From the NCBI GenBank assembly GCA_900539255.1, contig UQBJ01000049.1, forward strand, positions 1 through 8,676: a stretch of 8,676 nt of DNA, written 5' to 3'. The stretch is from an uncultured Campylobacter sp. GTDB taxonomy: Bacteria; Campylobacterota; Campylobacteria; Campylobacterales; Campylobacteraceae. The position numbers were made by a program, and so were the translations under genes. Of the stretch, positions 1-6,245 are shown in pieces (position 1 is the stretch's first letter; every line of letters starts with the position of its first letter). The notes beneath the pieces were generated by a model that worked only from the letters and a program-made list of their open reading frames with translations, ran no database searches and had not been told where the DNA came from.

Positions 1-1
1 A

Positions 2-136
2 TTCGCTATCAGCACGGATTCTTTTACTTTAAGCCCCATATTTTTGGACGATGAAGTAAATATCGGCAAGCTGTGTGTCTGCGGGAGCGTCAATGATGTG
101 CTTATGGTTGGCAAGGAAAAGCGTGTATCTGTCTAA
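2..136 (+). pseudogene. hypE: hypE fragment, truncated after the N-terminal domain
   Basis: The frame starting at base 2 is open from the window edge to TAA at 134-136 (44 residues). It reads STDSFTLSPIF, then NIGKLCVCGSVNDV, which matches the STDSY..PLFF..GNIGKLAICGTANDV segment of HypE. HypE makes the CN ligands of [NiFe]-hydrogenase by dehydrating a thiocarbamoylated C-terminal cysteine. The homology ends at MVG. Instead of the usual GAxPRYLS and roughly 230 further residues there are seven unrelated codons (KEKRVSV) and a stop. The ATP-binding remainder and the C-terminal cysteine are therefore absent, and the fragment cannot be functional HypE. The 5' part lies outside the window. The next gene starts inside this remnant, overlapping by 14 bases. 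No hypA or other hyp gene follows. Family assignment is confident. That it is a deletion or recombination scar, and not an assembly join, is inferred. Confidence 0.85.
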
Positions 137-1712
137 ATCGCAGTATATAAGGGGTTTGCAGTGTGTGAAATCCCTTTGGCTACTCAAATACAAAAGCCAG
201 CTCCAACAAACCCCGCCACAAACTCAAACGGCGAGATTTGAAGCAGGCGATGAAGTGGGCGAACTTGCCTTGCAGCTTTTTGATTGTGCGGACAAAATCA
301 GCTTTGAAAACAGCACTTTTAACGAAAAAATCGCCCAAACAAAAACATTTATCGACAAGGCTATGGGGCAAATGCAAACAAATTGTGCTGGCTTAAATTC
401 AAAGTTAAACACCACAAATCACAAGCATTTTAGCTCGCTAAATTTAGATAAATCAAACCCAAAAAGCAAAAACTCAAACCCCGCACTTGCTGAGGCAACC
501 TTTTCTTTTAATGGCGTTTTGGTGATGGTAGATATCTTGCAAGTTACGCCGCAAGGGCTTGTGCTTAATGAAGTCAAAAGTGCCACTCGCGTGAAAGACA
601 TTTACATTGATGATTTAGCCGTGCAGTATTTTGTCATCACAAAGGCTGGATACAGCGTTGCTGGGGCAAATTTAGTGCATATAAATTCTACTTATGAAAG
701 AGTTGGCGCACTTGACATAAATGCGCTTTTTTGCAAGGTAGATTTGCTCGAAAAAGTGCGTTTAAAACAAAATGAAATAGAGCAAAATTTGCAAAAATTT
801 AAGCGCGTTTTAGATGATAAAGAAAACCCGCCAAATGTCCGTATAGACGAGCATTGTGATTATCCTTATGTCTGTGATTTTAAAGAAGTTTGCTGGCAAA
901 ATGCGCTGGGTGAAAATTCTATTTTTGAGCTTGCTGGGCGCAAGGCTTTTAACCCTTTTGAGCTTTATCACAAGGGCGTTGCGAAGTTTAGTGATATTAA
1001 GGATTTTAGTGCCTTTAACGCTCATCAAAATTTGCAAATACAATGCGCCCTAAAACGCGAAGTGTATATCAACAAAGCCGCTATAAAGGCGTTTTTAGAC
1101 ACTTTGAGTTATCCTATTTATCATTTGGATTTTGAGACTTTTAGCGAGCCTGTGCCGCATTTTGATACCCAACGCCCCTATATGAAAGTGCCGTTTCAAT
1201 ACTCTTTACACATTGATTTTGGTAACGGCAAGCTCGCTCACAAAGAGTTTTTAGCAAGCTGTGATGGCGATTCAAGACCTGCCCTAGCTCAAGCCCTTGT
1301 CAAGGACATTCCCCAAGATGCTTGCATTTTAGCTTACAATGCGAGTTTTGAAAGAGGCGTAATGAAAAATTTAGCTGAATTTTTGCCCGAATTTAAGCCA
1401 AATTTAGAGAATTTTTGCGCGAATTTAAAGGATTTGATGACGCCTTTTAAAAACAAGGATTTTTACCACTACAAAATGAAAGGCAGTTACTCGATAAAAG
1501 CCGTTTTGCCAGCACTTGTGCCACAAATGGAGCAAGCTTATCATAATTTAGAGTTGATTCACAACGGCGGCGAGGCGATGGACATTTACCCTAAACTCAA
1601 AAAGATGAACGCAAATGAGCGCAAAGCTTATCAAAACGCACTTTTAGCCTACTGCAAACTTGACACTTTGGCTATGGTAAAAGTGCTTGCAAAGCTCAAA
1701 GAAGCCTTGTGA
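123..1712 (+). CDS. DUF2779 protein: Cas4/RecB-like nuclease fused to DEDDy exonuclease-like domain
   Basis: The start chosen is GTG at 123, because AAGGA at 113-117 sits 5 bases upstream and the protein then opens VYLSKSQYIRGLQC, the usual start of this family. An in-frame GTG at 75 would add 16 unrelated residues. Length is 529 aa. The N-terminal half looks like a PD-(D/E)XK nuclease: D137, then E150-V-K152, then Q168-Y. It also has Cys14 plus Cys245, Cys251 and Cys257 in the arrangement that binds a 4Fe-4S cluster in Cas4 and AddB-type nucleases. The C-terminal half is DUF2779, an RNase H-fold region: D336-F-E338-T as exonuclease motif I, NASFE (406-410) near motif II, GSYSIKAVLPAL (454-465), and Y510-x3-D514 as a DEDDy-type motif III. 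No signal peptide or membrane segment is seen, so it is cytosolic. DNA processing is inferred; the true substrate is unknown. No cas genes are adjacent. It is convergent with murI. Confidence 0.85.
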   Translation: MYLSKSQYIRGLQCVKSLWLLKYKSQLQQTPPQTQTARFEAGDEVGELALQLFDCADKISFENSTFNEKIAQTKTFIDKAMGQMQTNCAGLNSKLNTTNHKHFSSLNLDKSNPKSKNSNPALAEATFSFNGVLVMVDILQVTPQGLVLNEVKSATRVKDIYIDDLAVQYFVITKAGYSVAGANLVHINSTYERVGALDINALFCKVDLLEKVRLKQNEIEQNLQKFKRVLDDKENPPNVRIDEHCDYPYVCDFKEVCWQNALGENSIFELAGRKAFNPFELYHKGVAKFSDIKDFSAFNAHQNLQIQCALKREVYINKAAIKAFLDTLSYPIYHLDFETFSEPVPHFDTQRPYMKVPFQYSLHIDFGNGKLAHKEFLASCDGDSRPALAQALVKDIPQDACILAYNASFERGVMKNLAEFLPEFKPNLENFCANLKDLMTPFKNKDFYHYKMKGSYSIKAVLPALVPQMEQAYHNLELIHNGGEAMDIYPKLKKMNANERKAYQNALLAYCKLDTLAMVKVLAKLKEAL

Positions 1713-2000
1713 ATTTGCTTTTTTTGCAAGGCAAAAAGATAAATTTAAAAATAAAAATGCAATTTTTTTCATCAAAATTCTTTTTGCAAAATGCCTTTTT
1801 CTGTCATTTAAAGCATAAATCAGCATAATTTTATAAAAAATTTTTCAACCAAACAAGACAAATTTTGTCCATTTTGCGTGCTAAACTTTGCTACATAATA
1901 TCGTTAAATTTAGAAAATTTAGAAAATAAAATGATATTTTCGTTAAAAGGCTATTTTCGCACCTTAGCTGTCATTGCAAGCTAGCAAATCAGCGTGCTTT
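1713..2000. other. AT-rich spacer between convergent genes
   Basis: No gene is supported here. Nine bases after the nuclease stop, TTTTTGC (1721-1727) can pair with GCAAAAA (1731-1737) around an AAG loop, but no U-run follows, so it is at best a weak terminator. A 13-base palindrome, GACAAA-T-TTTGTC, lies at 1857-1869. About 22 bases further on is a -10-like TACATAAT (1892-1899) on the + strand with no gene behind it. An AAATTTAGA unit is repeated around 1905-1925. A 23-codon ATG frame near 1758 has no ribosome binding site and was discarded. Confidence 0.5.
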
Positions 2001-2747
2001 TCACTCCCCAAGCCAAATTTTTGCCGTGTTTTTGAGTGCTTTTATGTCGCTTGTGGCGTAAAAACTCACCTTGCTTTTGTGTTTTTTGCTTGCAAGTTTA
2101 AATTCGCTTTGAAGCTGCGAAACTATGGCATCGCCTGAGTGTATGAGCTTTGTTTGTGCGCCAAAATAGCCCTGCAAAGCCTTGCTTAAAAGTGGAAAGT
2201 GCGTGCAGCCGAGTATGAGCGCATCGGGCTTTTTGCAAAGTGCGCTAAAATAATGCCTAAACGTGCTTTGCACCAACTCACCCTCGAAAATCCCCTCCTC
2301 AACCATAGGCACGAAAAGCCCTGTCGCCAGAGCCTCTATGTGCTTAAAGCCCGCATTTGCCAGCCTTTTTTGGTAGCGTTTTGAGTTGATAGTGGCTTTG
2401 GTAGCGATGACGAGAATTTGGCTGTCTTTGTCCGCTAACGCCTTATTTACCGCAAGCACACCCGCATCGATGACACCCAAAATCGGTATGTTCGAGTTTG
2501 CGCGAAGGGCTTTGAGCGCATACGCGCTCACCGTGTTGCACGCGATGATGAGCATATCGATGCAAAAGGGCTTGAAAAAGTCCAGCGCTTCGAGCGAAAA
2601 GCGCACTATCGTCTCCTTGTCCTTTACCCCATAAGGCACGCGCGCCGTGTCCCCAAAATACACTATCTCATCAAAAAGCCTTGCATTAAGCAGGCTTTTT
2701 AGCACACTTAGCCCGCCCACACCGCTGTCAAAAACGCCTACTTTCAT
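2001..2747 (-). CDS. murI: Glutamate racemase
   Basis: Interconverts L- and D-glutamate without a cofactor, supplying the D-glutamate that MurD adds to UDP-MurNAc-L-Ala in the cytoplasm. The 248 residues run from GVFDSGVGGLSV (4-15, with the active-site Asp7-Ser8) through FGDTARVPYG (31-40). The first catalytic cysteine, C70, is in IIACNTVSA. The second, C181, is in LILGCTHFPLL, followed by a conserved His. Length is typical for the family and all key residues are present, so it should be active. The ATG at 2745-2747 is preceded on its strand by AAAGGA with 6 bases of spacing. It is the only gene on its apparent transcript: dapD ends 476 bases upstream, and the converging nuclease gene ends 288 bases beyond its stop. 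No clear intrinsic terminator is visible after it. Confidence 0.97.
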   Translation of the reverse strand: MKVGVFDSGVGGLSVLKSLLNARLFDEIVYFGDTARVPYGVKDKETIVRFSLEALDFFKPFCIDMLIIACNTVSAYALKALRANSNIPILGVIDAGVLAVNKALADKDSQILVIATKATINSKRYQKRLANAGFKHIEALATGLFVPMVEEGIFEGELVQSTFRHYFSALCKKPDALILGCTHFPLLSKALQGYFGAQTKLIHSGDAIVSQLQSEFKLASKKHKSKVSFYATSDIKALKNTAKIWLGE

Positions 2748-2775
2748 CGTTTTCCTTTGTCAAAGATTAGGCGAA

Positions 2776-2784
2776 ATTTTAGCA
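2776..2784 (-). promoter_or_regulatory. Candidate murI promoter (extended -10)
   Basis: On the minus strand TGCTAAAAT lies about 29 bases before the murI ATG. TGn plus TAAAAT fits the extended -10 preferred by Campylobacter sigma-70, which needs no clear -35 box. T-rich sequence precedes it. Predicted transcription start is near 2769, giving a leader of roughly 20 bases that holds the AAAGGA site. Confidence 0.55.
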
Positions 2785-3167
2785 TAAAAGGCTTAAATTT
2801 TTAACCCTTTTTCCAAAAAATGTTGTTTTAAATGAGTAAAATCAGCGTGCAAATTTAAATGATAGTTTCATTTGCCATACCAAATGGTGCAAAGTATCCA
2901 AACCAAAAATCACAAAAAATTCAAAATTACTTAAATTTTAAATTTAAAAAAAGTAAAATTATTTGATGAGTTGTGTTTAAGTTACAAGCGGAATTTAAGC
3001 TGTTTTATGTCAATAACTCGCAATTTTATTTGCAATTTCTAAAAGGCAAATTTCACCCAAAATTTAAAGATAATTCAAAAAAATCTAATCAAACAAAAGC
3101 ACCTTGCATAAAGACTTTTCATAAAATTTACTCACACTAGAAAACTTGCCATTTTTATCCGCATAAT

Positions 3168-3216
3168 GTTGGGCGTAAAATTTACGGAATTTTACTCCGC
3201 AAACCTACGCCACAAC
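3168..3216 (-). terminator. Large stem-loop directly downstream of dapD
   Basis: The outer arms are GTTG-GGCGTA (3168-3177) and TACGCC-A-CAAC (3206-3216), giving 10 pairs with one bulged A. A perfect inner 8-base inverted repeat, GTAAAATT (3175-3182) and AATTTTAC (3188-3195), competes with the outer arms at 3175-3177. It starts 8 bases after the dapD stop, so it probably ends or protects the dapD transcript. The sequence after the stem on the minus strand is not a strong U-run, so a classical intrinsic terminator is not certain. It may instead be a dispersed intergenic repeat. Confidence 0.4.
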
Positions 3217-3223
3217 GCTAAAT

Positions 3224-4486
3224 TCAGTGCAAAGCCTCATTGAGCTTTATCGCTTTTTTGTTTAAGGAAACGCTCATTTGCCCTGTTTGTGAGTTCATTC
3301 TAAAATGCAAGCCGTTGAGATTTGCCAGCTCCAAGCCCTTGTAAATGTCCTTGTCAAAGCTGAAATTTGGGTTGAGCTTGCTTAAAGCCGCTTTGTTTTC
3401 ATCGCTTATAAAGAATTTAGTCCCTTCAAGCACAGCTATACCAGCATCTACTATGCAGTTATCGCCCAAAGGAATGCCTGTAACGGAGTTTGCGCCCAGC
3501 AAGCACGCCTTGCCTATGCCGATGGCATTACCGCTCGTGCCGCTCAAAACGCCTAAAATGCTCGCCCCGCCGCCTATGTCAGTGCCTTCACCCACGACTA
3601 CGCTGGAACTCACGCGTCCCTCAACCATACAAGCGCCCGTTGTGCCAGCGTTGAAATTCACATACGCAGCGCCCGGCATTATGGTCGTGCCACCCGCCAA
3701 AGCCGCACCCATTCGCACTTTGGAGCTTTCTAAAACGCGCGTGTTATCCTCTGGGATAATGTGCGCTAAAAAGCGTGGAAATTTATCCACAAAGTCTATT
3801 TTAGGGTATTTGTGGTTGATTTTGAGCCACACTTCATTTTGCCGTAGCCATTCAAGCTCGATAGGTTTATCATCGCTCCAAGCGACATTTGGCAGGACTT
3901 TAAACGCTCCGTTTAAATTGAGACTTCGCAAAGGCGCTTTTTTTGTCGAAAGCAGATAAAGTTTGAGATACACAGCCTCCACACTTTTGGGCTGCTCGTC
4001 CTCAAAGATAGCCACAAAGGCGAATTTACCAACCTTTGAAGCCTTATCAAGCTCGCTTAAACCCTGCAAAACGCTTTTTGTTTTGCTATTAAATTTCATA
4101 AAGGGCGCATTTGCTAAGCTGTCAAAGCCCTTGAAATTCTCGTCCAAATGCTTTAAAAGCTCGACATTTTTATGCCCGTCCTCGTTCAAATAAGGCGACA
4201 AGGCATCAAGGGCAAATTCAATGTCCCTTTTTTCGATGATTTGCACGAATTCACCTTGCGAAAAGTCGATTTTAACGCCTCTTTGCATAAAGGCTTCAAG
4301 CATAACCGCCGCAAAACCGAAATTTTCCTCGAAATTCACCTGAGCAAAACTCGCTTGCAAAACACTATCCGTGAGCTGCCCTCTGTCTAAAATCGCCATT
4401 CCATAGGCTTTTGGGCGTTTATAGCCCGCCCCTTGCTCCACTTTGGCTACGAAAGCCTTAAATTCATCTTTGCTTTGAATTTTCAT
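3224..4486 (-). CDS. dapD: 2,3,4,5-tetrahydropyridine-2,6-dicarboxylate N-succinyltransferase
   Basis: Transfers succinyl from succinyl-CoA to tetrahydrodipicolinate in the succinylase route to meso-diaminopimelate and lysine; cytosolic, normally a trimer. The start chosen is the ATG at 4484-4486, which has AGAAAGGA 5 bases upstream. A GTG at 4519 would add 11 unlikely residues. Length is 420 aa. Residues about 255-355 form a left-handed beta-helix of hexapeptide repeats: VRMGAALAGGTTIMPGAAYV, the MVEGRVSSSVVVG motif (287-299) with Glu289 at the position of the catalytic glutamate of this class, then GGGASILGVLSG and IGIGKACLLGANS. The long N-terminal region (1-250) is typical of the class found in actinobacteria and Campylobacterota, not of the short E. 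coli enzyme. The succinyl-CoA-binding C-terminus ends at NEALH. It is divergent from sotB and is followed by a stem-loop. Confidence 0.95.
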   Translation of the reverse strand: MKIQSKDEFKAFVAKVEQGAGYKRPKAYGMAILDRGQLTDSVLQASFAQVNFEENFGFAAVMLEAFMQRGVKIDFSQGEFVQIIEKRDIEFALDALSPYLNEDGHKNVELLKHLDENFKGFDSLANAPFMKFNSKTKSVLQGLSELDKASKVGKFAFVAIFEDEQPKSVEAVYLKLYLLSTKKAPLRSLNLNGAFKVLPNVAWSDDKPIELEWLRQNEVWLKINHKYPKIDFVDKFPRFLAHIIPEDNTRVLESSKVRMGAALAGGTTIMPGAAYVNFNAGTTGACMVEGRVSSSVVVGEGTDIGGGASILGVLSGTSGNAIGIGKACLLGANSVTGIPLGDNCIVDAGIAVLEGTKFFISDENKAALSKLNPNFSFDKDIYKGLELANLNGLHFRMNSQTGQMSVSLNKKAIKLNEALH

Positions 4487-4549
4487 TTTTGTCCTTTCTG
4501 TGTTTAAATCTTTACGCACTCAATTTCTTTAAATTTCACTTAAAAAATT

Positions 4550-4557
4550 TTTATACA
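4550..4557 (-). promoter_or_regulatory. Candidate proximal dapD promoter
   Basis: On the minus strand TATAAA (4550-4555) is preceded directly by TG, inside a T- and A-rich run. The start would fall near 4543, giving a leader of about 57 bases to the dapD ATG. There is no -35 box, which is normal for this genus. Confidence 0.45.
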
Positions 4558-4678
4558 ATCAAATTTTAATTGTCTTGTAAGGGCTTTAACTTGTTGAATT
4601 TATATTTTTCAAATTTCAAATCAAATGGCGACAAAAAACAACAAGTGCTTTAAAAGCATAATTTTCTTTATTTTGCAA

Positions 4679-4687
4679 ATTATAACA
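4679..4687 (-). promoter_or_regulatory. Candidate distal dapD promoter, perfect extended -10
   Basis: The minus strand reads TGTTATAAT, an exact TGn-TATAAT extended -10. It is the best match to consensus in this spacer. Transcription would start near 4672 and give dapD a leader of about 185 bases containing an inverted repeat. Alternatively it could drive a short RNA from the spacer. Confidence 0.45.
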
Positions 4688-4747
4688 CATTTTTATTTAA
4701 TGCAAACTACTTTTTAGTCGTTAAAATTGCTGTATTTTGGTTATCTT

Positions 4748-4756
4748 TGTTAAAAT
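4748..4756 (+). promoter_or_regulatory. Candidate upstream sotB promoter
   Basis: TGTTAAAAT on the + strand fits the TGn-TAAAAT extended -10. It lies about 180 bases before the sotB ATG and overlaps the left arm of the palindrome at 4751-4769, so it could be controlled by whatever binds there. Confidence 0.4.
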
Positions 4757-4769
4757 GATAAACATTTTA
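4751..4769. promoter_or_regulatory. Fur-box-like palindrome
   Basis: TAAAATG-ATAAA-CATTTTA has perfect 7-base arms around a 5-base centre. Its core, ATGATAAACATT, agrees at 11 of 12 positions with ATGATAATCATT, the centre of the classical Fur consensus, and at about 14 of the full 19. It overlaps one -10 and sits at the -35 position of the next. Binding by Fur is inferred from similarity only; AT-rich DNA yields such matches by chance. Confidence 0.35.
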
Positions 4770-4789
4770 GCCAAATTGCAAGTCAAATT

Positions 4790-4798
4790 TGCTACAAT
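4790..4798 (+). promoter_or_regulatory. Candidate downstream sotB promoter
   Basis: TGCTACAAT matches the extended -10 pattern. The start would be near 4805, giving a leader of about 134 bases that contains the hairpin and tandem repeat before the sotB ribosome binding site. Confidence 0.45.
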
Positions 4799-4875
4799 CG
4801 CCGTTTTGTTTCGTGCGTTTTGTAAGGCTAAATGCGCTTGATTAAGGCGTTAATGCCCTAAATTTCACAGCAAAA

Positions 4876-4930
4876 AGTGCTAAATTGCGCTGAATTTAAA
4901 AGCACTAAACTAAATTTAAAAGCACAAAGG
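4876..4930 (+). repeat. Hairpin and 20-base tandem repeat before the sotB start
   Basis: AATTTAAAAGCAC occurs at 4893-4905 and again at 4913-4925, an exact 20-base period with 16 of 20 positions alike over 4891-4910 and 4911-4930. The first copy can pair with AGTGCTAAATT (4876-4886) as a hairpin with loop GCGCTG and a 3-base bulge. The second copy carries the AAAGGA ribosome binding site at its end, so the hairpin ends about 20 bases before that site. Confidence 0.5.
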
Positions 4931-4938
4931 AAAAAGTT

Positions 4939-6156
4939 ATGAAAATCACGCCCAAAAAACGCCTCGCCGCCCGTTTCATCTCGTGGCTGCCCGTCATCAC
5001 GCTAGCGTGCGGAACTTTTGTCTTTAACACAAGCGAATTTATCCCCATCGGGCTTTTAAGCGCGATAGCAAGCGATTTTCATCTTAGCGAAGCAGGCGCA
5101 GGGCTACTCATCACCATATACGCTTGGGTTGTGGCACTTGCAAGCCTGCCGCTTATGCTGTTTTTCAGCCAAACAGAACTCAAACGCCTAATGCTCGGCG
5201 TCTTTGCGCTTTTCACGCTCAGCCACATAGCCTCCGCCTGTGCCGTGAGCTTTTACACGCTTATGGCGTCTCGTATCGGCGTGGCTTTTTCGCACGCGCT
5301 TTTTTGGTCTATCGTCTCGCCTATGGCTGTGCGCGCCGCGCCGCGTGGCAAGCAGTCGGCGGCTTTAAGCATTGTCGTTACGGGCAGCTCGCTCGCTCTC
5401 ATCGCTGGACTTCCCTTAGGGCGCGTGATAGGGCTTTATTTGGACTGGCGAAGCACCTTTGCGTGCATAGGCGCGCTTTCAGCACTCATCGCACTGCTCT
5501 TTTGGCGGGTGTTTCCTAAAATGCCTAGCACTCAAAGCGTGCGTTTTAAGAGTCTGCCGACACTTTTGTCTAACAAAAGCCTGCGTAAAATCTACCTTCT
5601 CACCGCCCTTTTCATCACAGGGCAATTCACCGCTTATAGCTACATAGAGCCGTTTTTAGCGCAAAATGGCGTGAGTGAAAGCGCGATAACGACTATTTTA
5701 GTGTTGTTTGGGTGCAGCGGCATAGTCGCAAGCGTTGTTTTTTCGCGATACTACGACACTCATCATCTTGTTTTTGTGAATTTAAGCCTTTTTGGCGTGG
5801 CGCTAAGCCTTTTAATGCTGTATTTTAGCGCATTTTACCTGCCTTTTGTTGTGGCGGTGATTATCTTTTGGGGCTTTACGATAGCCTGCTTTAATGTCGT
5901 CTTTCAGTCGCAAACGATAAATTTAGCCCCAAACGCTAGTGCGGTGGCTATGTCGATGTATTCTGGCATTTACAATGTCGGCATAGGCGGCGGCGCGCTT
6001 GTTGGCGGCATAGTGAGCGAGGATTTGGGCGTGAGTTTTGTGGGCTTTGTGGGCGGGGCGATTGCGCTTGTCGCCTGCGTGTATTTTGTGCGTAAAATGT
6101 CCTTTGTGCGCGCCTTAAAACTTCGCAAACTCCAAAGGTTAAGACGGCTAAGATGA
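4939..6156 (+). CDS. sotB: MFS sugar efflux transporter, SotB family
   Basis: Inner-membrane proton antiporter of the DHA1 drug/sugar exporter group; E. coli SotB exports arabinose and IPTG-like sugars, but the substrate here is not shown. The 405 residues fit 12 membrane segments with both ends cytoplasmic. Recognisable SotB blocks are TSEFIPIGLLSAIA (31-44), LLITIYAWVVALASLP (56-71), SRIGVAFSHALFWSI (111-125), the exporter motif GLPLGRVIGLYLDWRSTF (157-174), YSYIEPF in the second half, and SGIYNVGIGGGALVGG near the end. The tail is strongly basic (KLRKLQRLRRLR). The ATG at 4939 follows AAAGGA by 7 bases. Part of the gene is much richer in G+C than the neighbours: 38 of 60 bases at 5341-5400, against 21 of 60 at 7681-7740 in the AAA gene. 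This may mean transfer from another lineage. It is monocistronic or loosely linked to the lipoprotein gene 89 bases on. Confidence 0.88.
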   Translation: MKITPKKRLAARFISWLPVITLACGTFVFNTSEFIPIGLLSAIASDFHLSEAGAGLLITIYAWVVALASLPLMLFFSQTELKRLMLGVFALFTLSHIASACAVSFYTLMASRIGVAFSHALFWSIVSPMAVRAAPRGKQSAALSIVVTGSSLALIAGLPLGRVIGLYLDWRSTFACIGALSALIALLFWRVFPKMPSTQSVRFKSLPTLLSNKSLRKIYLLTALFITGQFTAYSYIEPFLAQNGVSESAITTILVLFGCSGIVASVVFSRYYDTHHLVFVNLSLFGVALSLLMLYFSAFYLPFVVAVIIFWGFTIACFNVVFQSQTINLAPNASAVAMSMYSGIYNVGIGGGALVGGIVSEDLGVSFVGFVGGAIALVACVYFVRKMSFVRALKLRKLQRLRRLR

Positions 6157-6215
6157 GTAAATTTAGGCTTTGGCTTAAAGTAAAATCAAAGGCTACAATT
6201 TTAATCATTTTTCGC

Positions 6216-6221
6216 TACAAT
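6216..6221 (+). promoter_or_regulatory. Candidate promoter of the lipoprotein-AAA operon
   Basis: TACAAT follows a T-rich stretch (ATTTTTCGC). The start would be near 6228, just before AAGGG at 6235-6239. A second TACAAT lies at 6194-6199. Neither has an upstream TG, so they are weaker than the other promoters proposed here. Read-through from sotB is also possible. Confidence 0.4.
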
Positions 6222-6245
6222 AAGGCTTTGTTTTAAGGGTTGATT

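Larger units (their letters stand above)
2748..3223. other. 476-base spacer between dapD and murI
   Basis: No convincing gene. It contains the murI promoter at its left end and a large stem-loop at 3168-3216 just after dapD. On the minus strand, 3085-3204 is a 39-codon open stretch without a plausible start that reads like protein (for example HYADKNGKFSSVSKFYEK). On the + strand, 2859-2966 is a 35-codon ATG frame with no ribosome binding site. Both may be chance or debris of a lost gene. The middle (about 2890-2960) is very A/T-rich with runs such as AAATTTTAAATTTAAAA. Confidence 0.5.
4487..4938. other. 452-base divergent control region between dapD and sotB
   Basis: No protein gene is supported. 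On the minus strand two -10 candidates face dapD, and on the + strand two face sotB. A 19-base palindrome (4751-4769) overlaps the first + strand promoter. An 8-base inverted repeat, ACTTGTTG (4589-4596) and CAACAAGT (4639-4646), would lie in the long dapD leader if the distal promoter is used. The 20-base tandem repeat and hairpin at 4876-4930 are listed separately. A 12-codon minus-strand frame (MLLKHLLFFVAI) lies in the leader without a good ribosome binding site. Confidence 0.6.

Noticed and set aside
75..122. Extending the DUF2779 protein to GTG 75
   Set aside because: The added 16 residues (SAGASMMCLW...) come from hypE sequence read in another frame, and there is no ribosome binding site before 75, while AAGGA precedes GTG 123.
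1721..1737. Intrinsic terminator after the DUF2779 gene
   Set aside because: The stem is mostly A-T with a 3-base loop and no U-run follows; kept only as a remark in the spacer entry.
2859..2966. 35-codon ATG frame (begins MIVSFAIPNGAKYPNQ)
   Set aside because: Reads somewhat like protein but has no ribosome binding site and no recognisable family. It may be debris, so it is not called as a gene.
3345..3959. 204-codon + strand open frame opposite dapD
   Set aside because: It is the antisense shadow of dapD, low in complexity (many Ala, Pro, Leu, Ser), and the dapD reading on the other strand is a complete recognisable enzyme.
5124..5519. 131-codon + strand frame inside sotB
   Set aside because: Out-of-frame shadow in the GC-richer part of sotB, rich in Arg, Ala and Cys with no family likeness.
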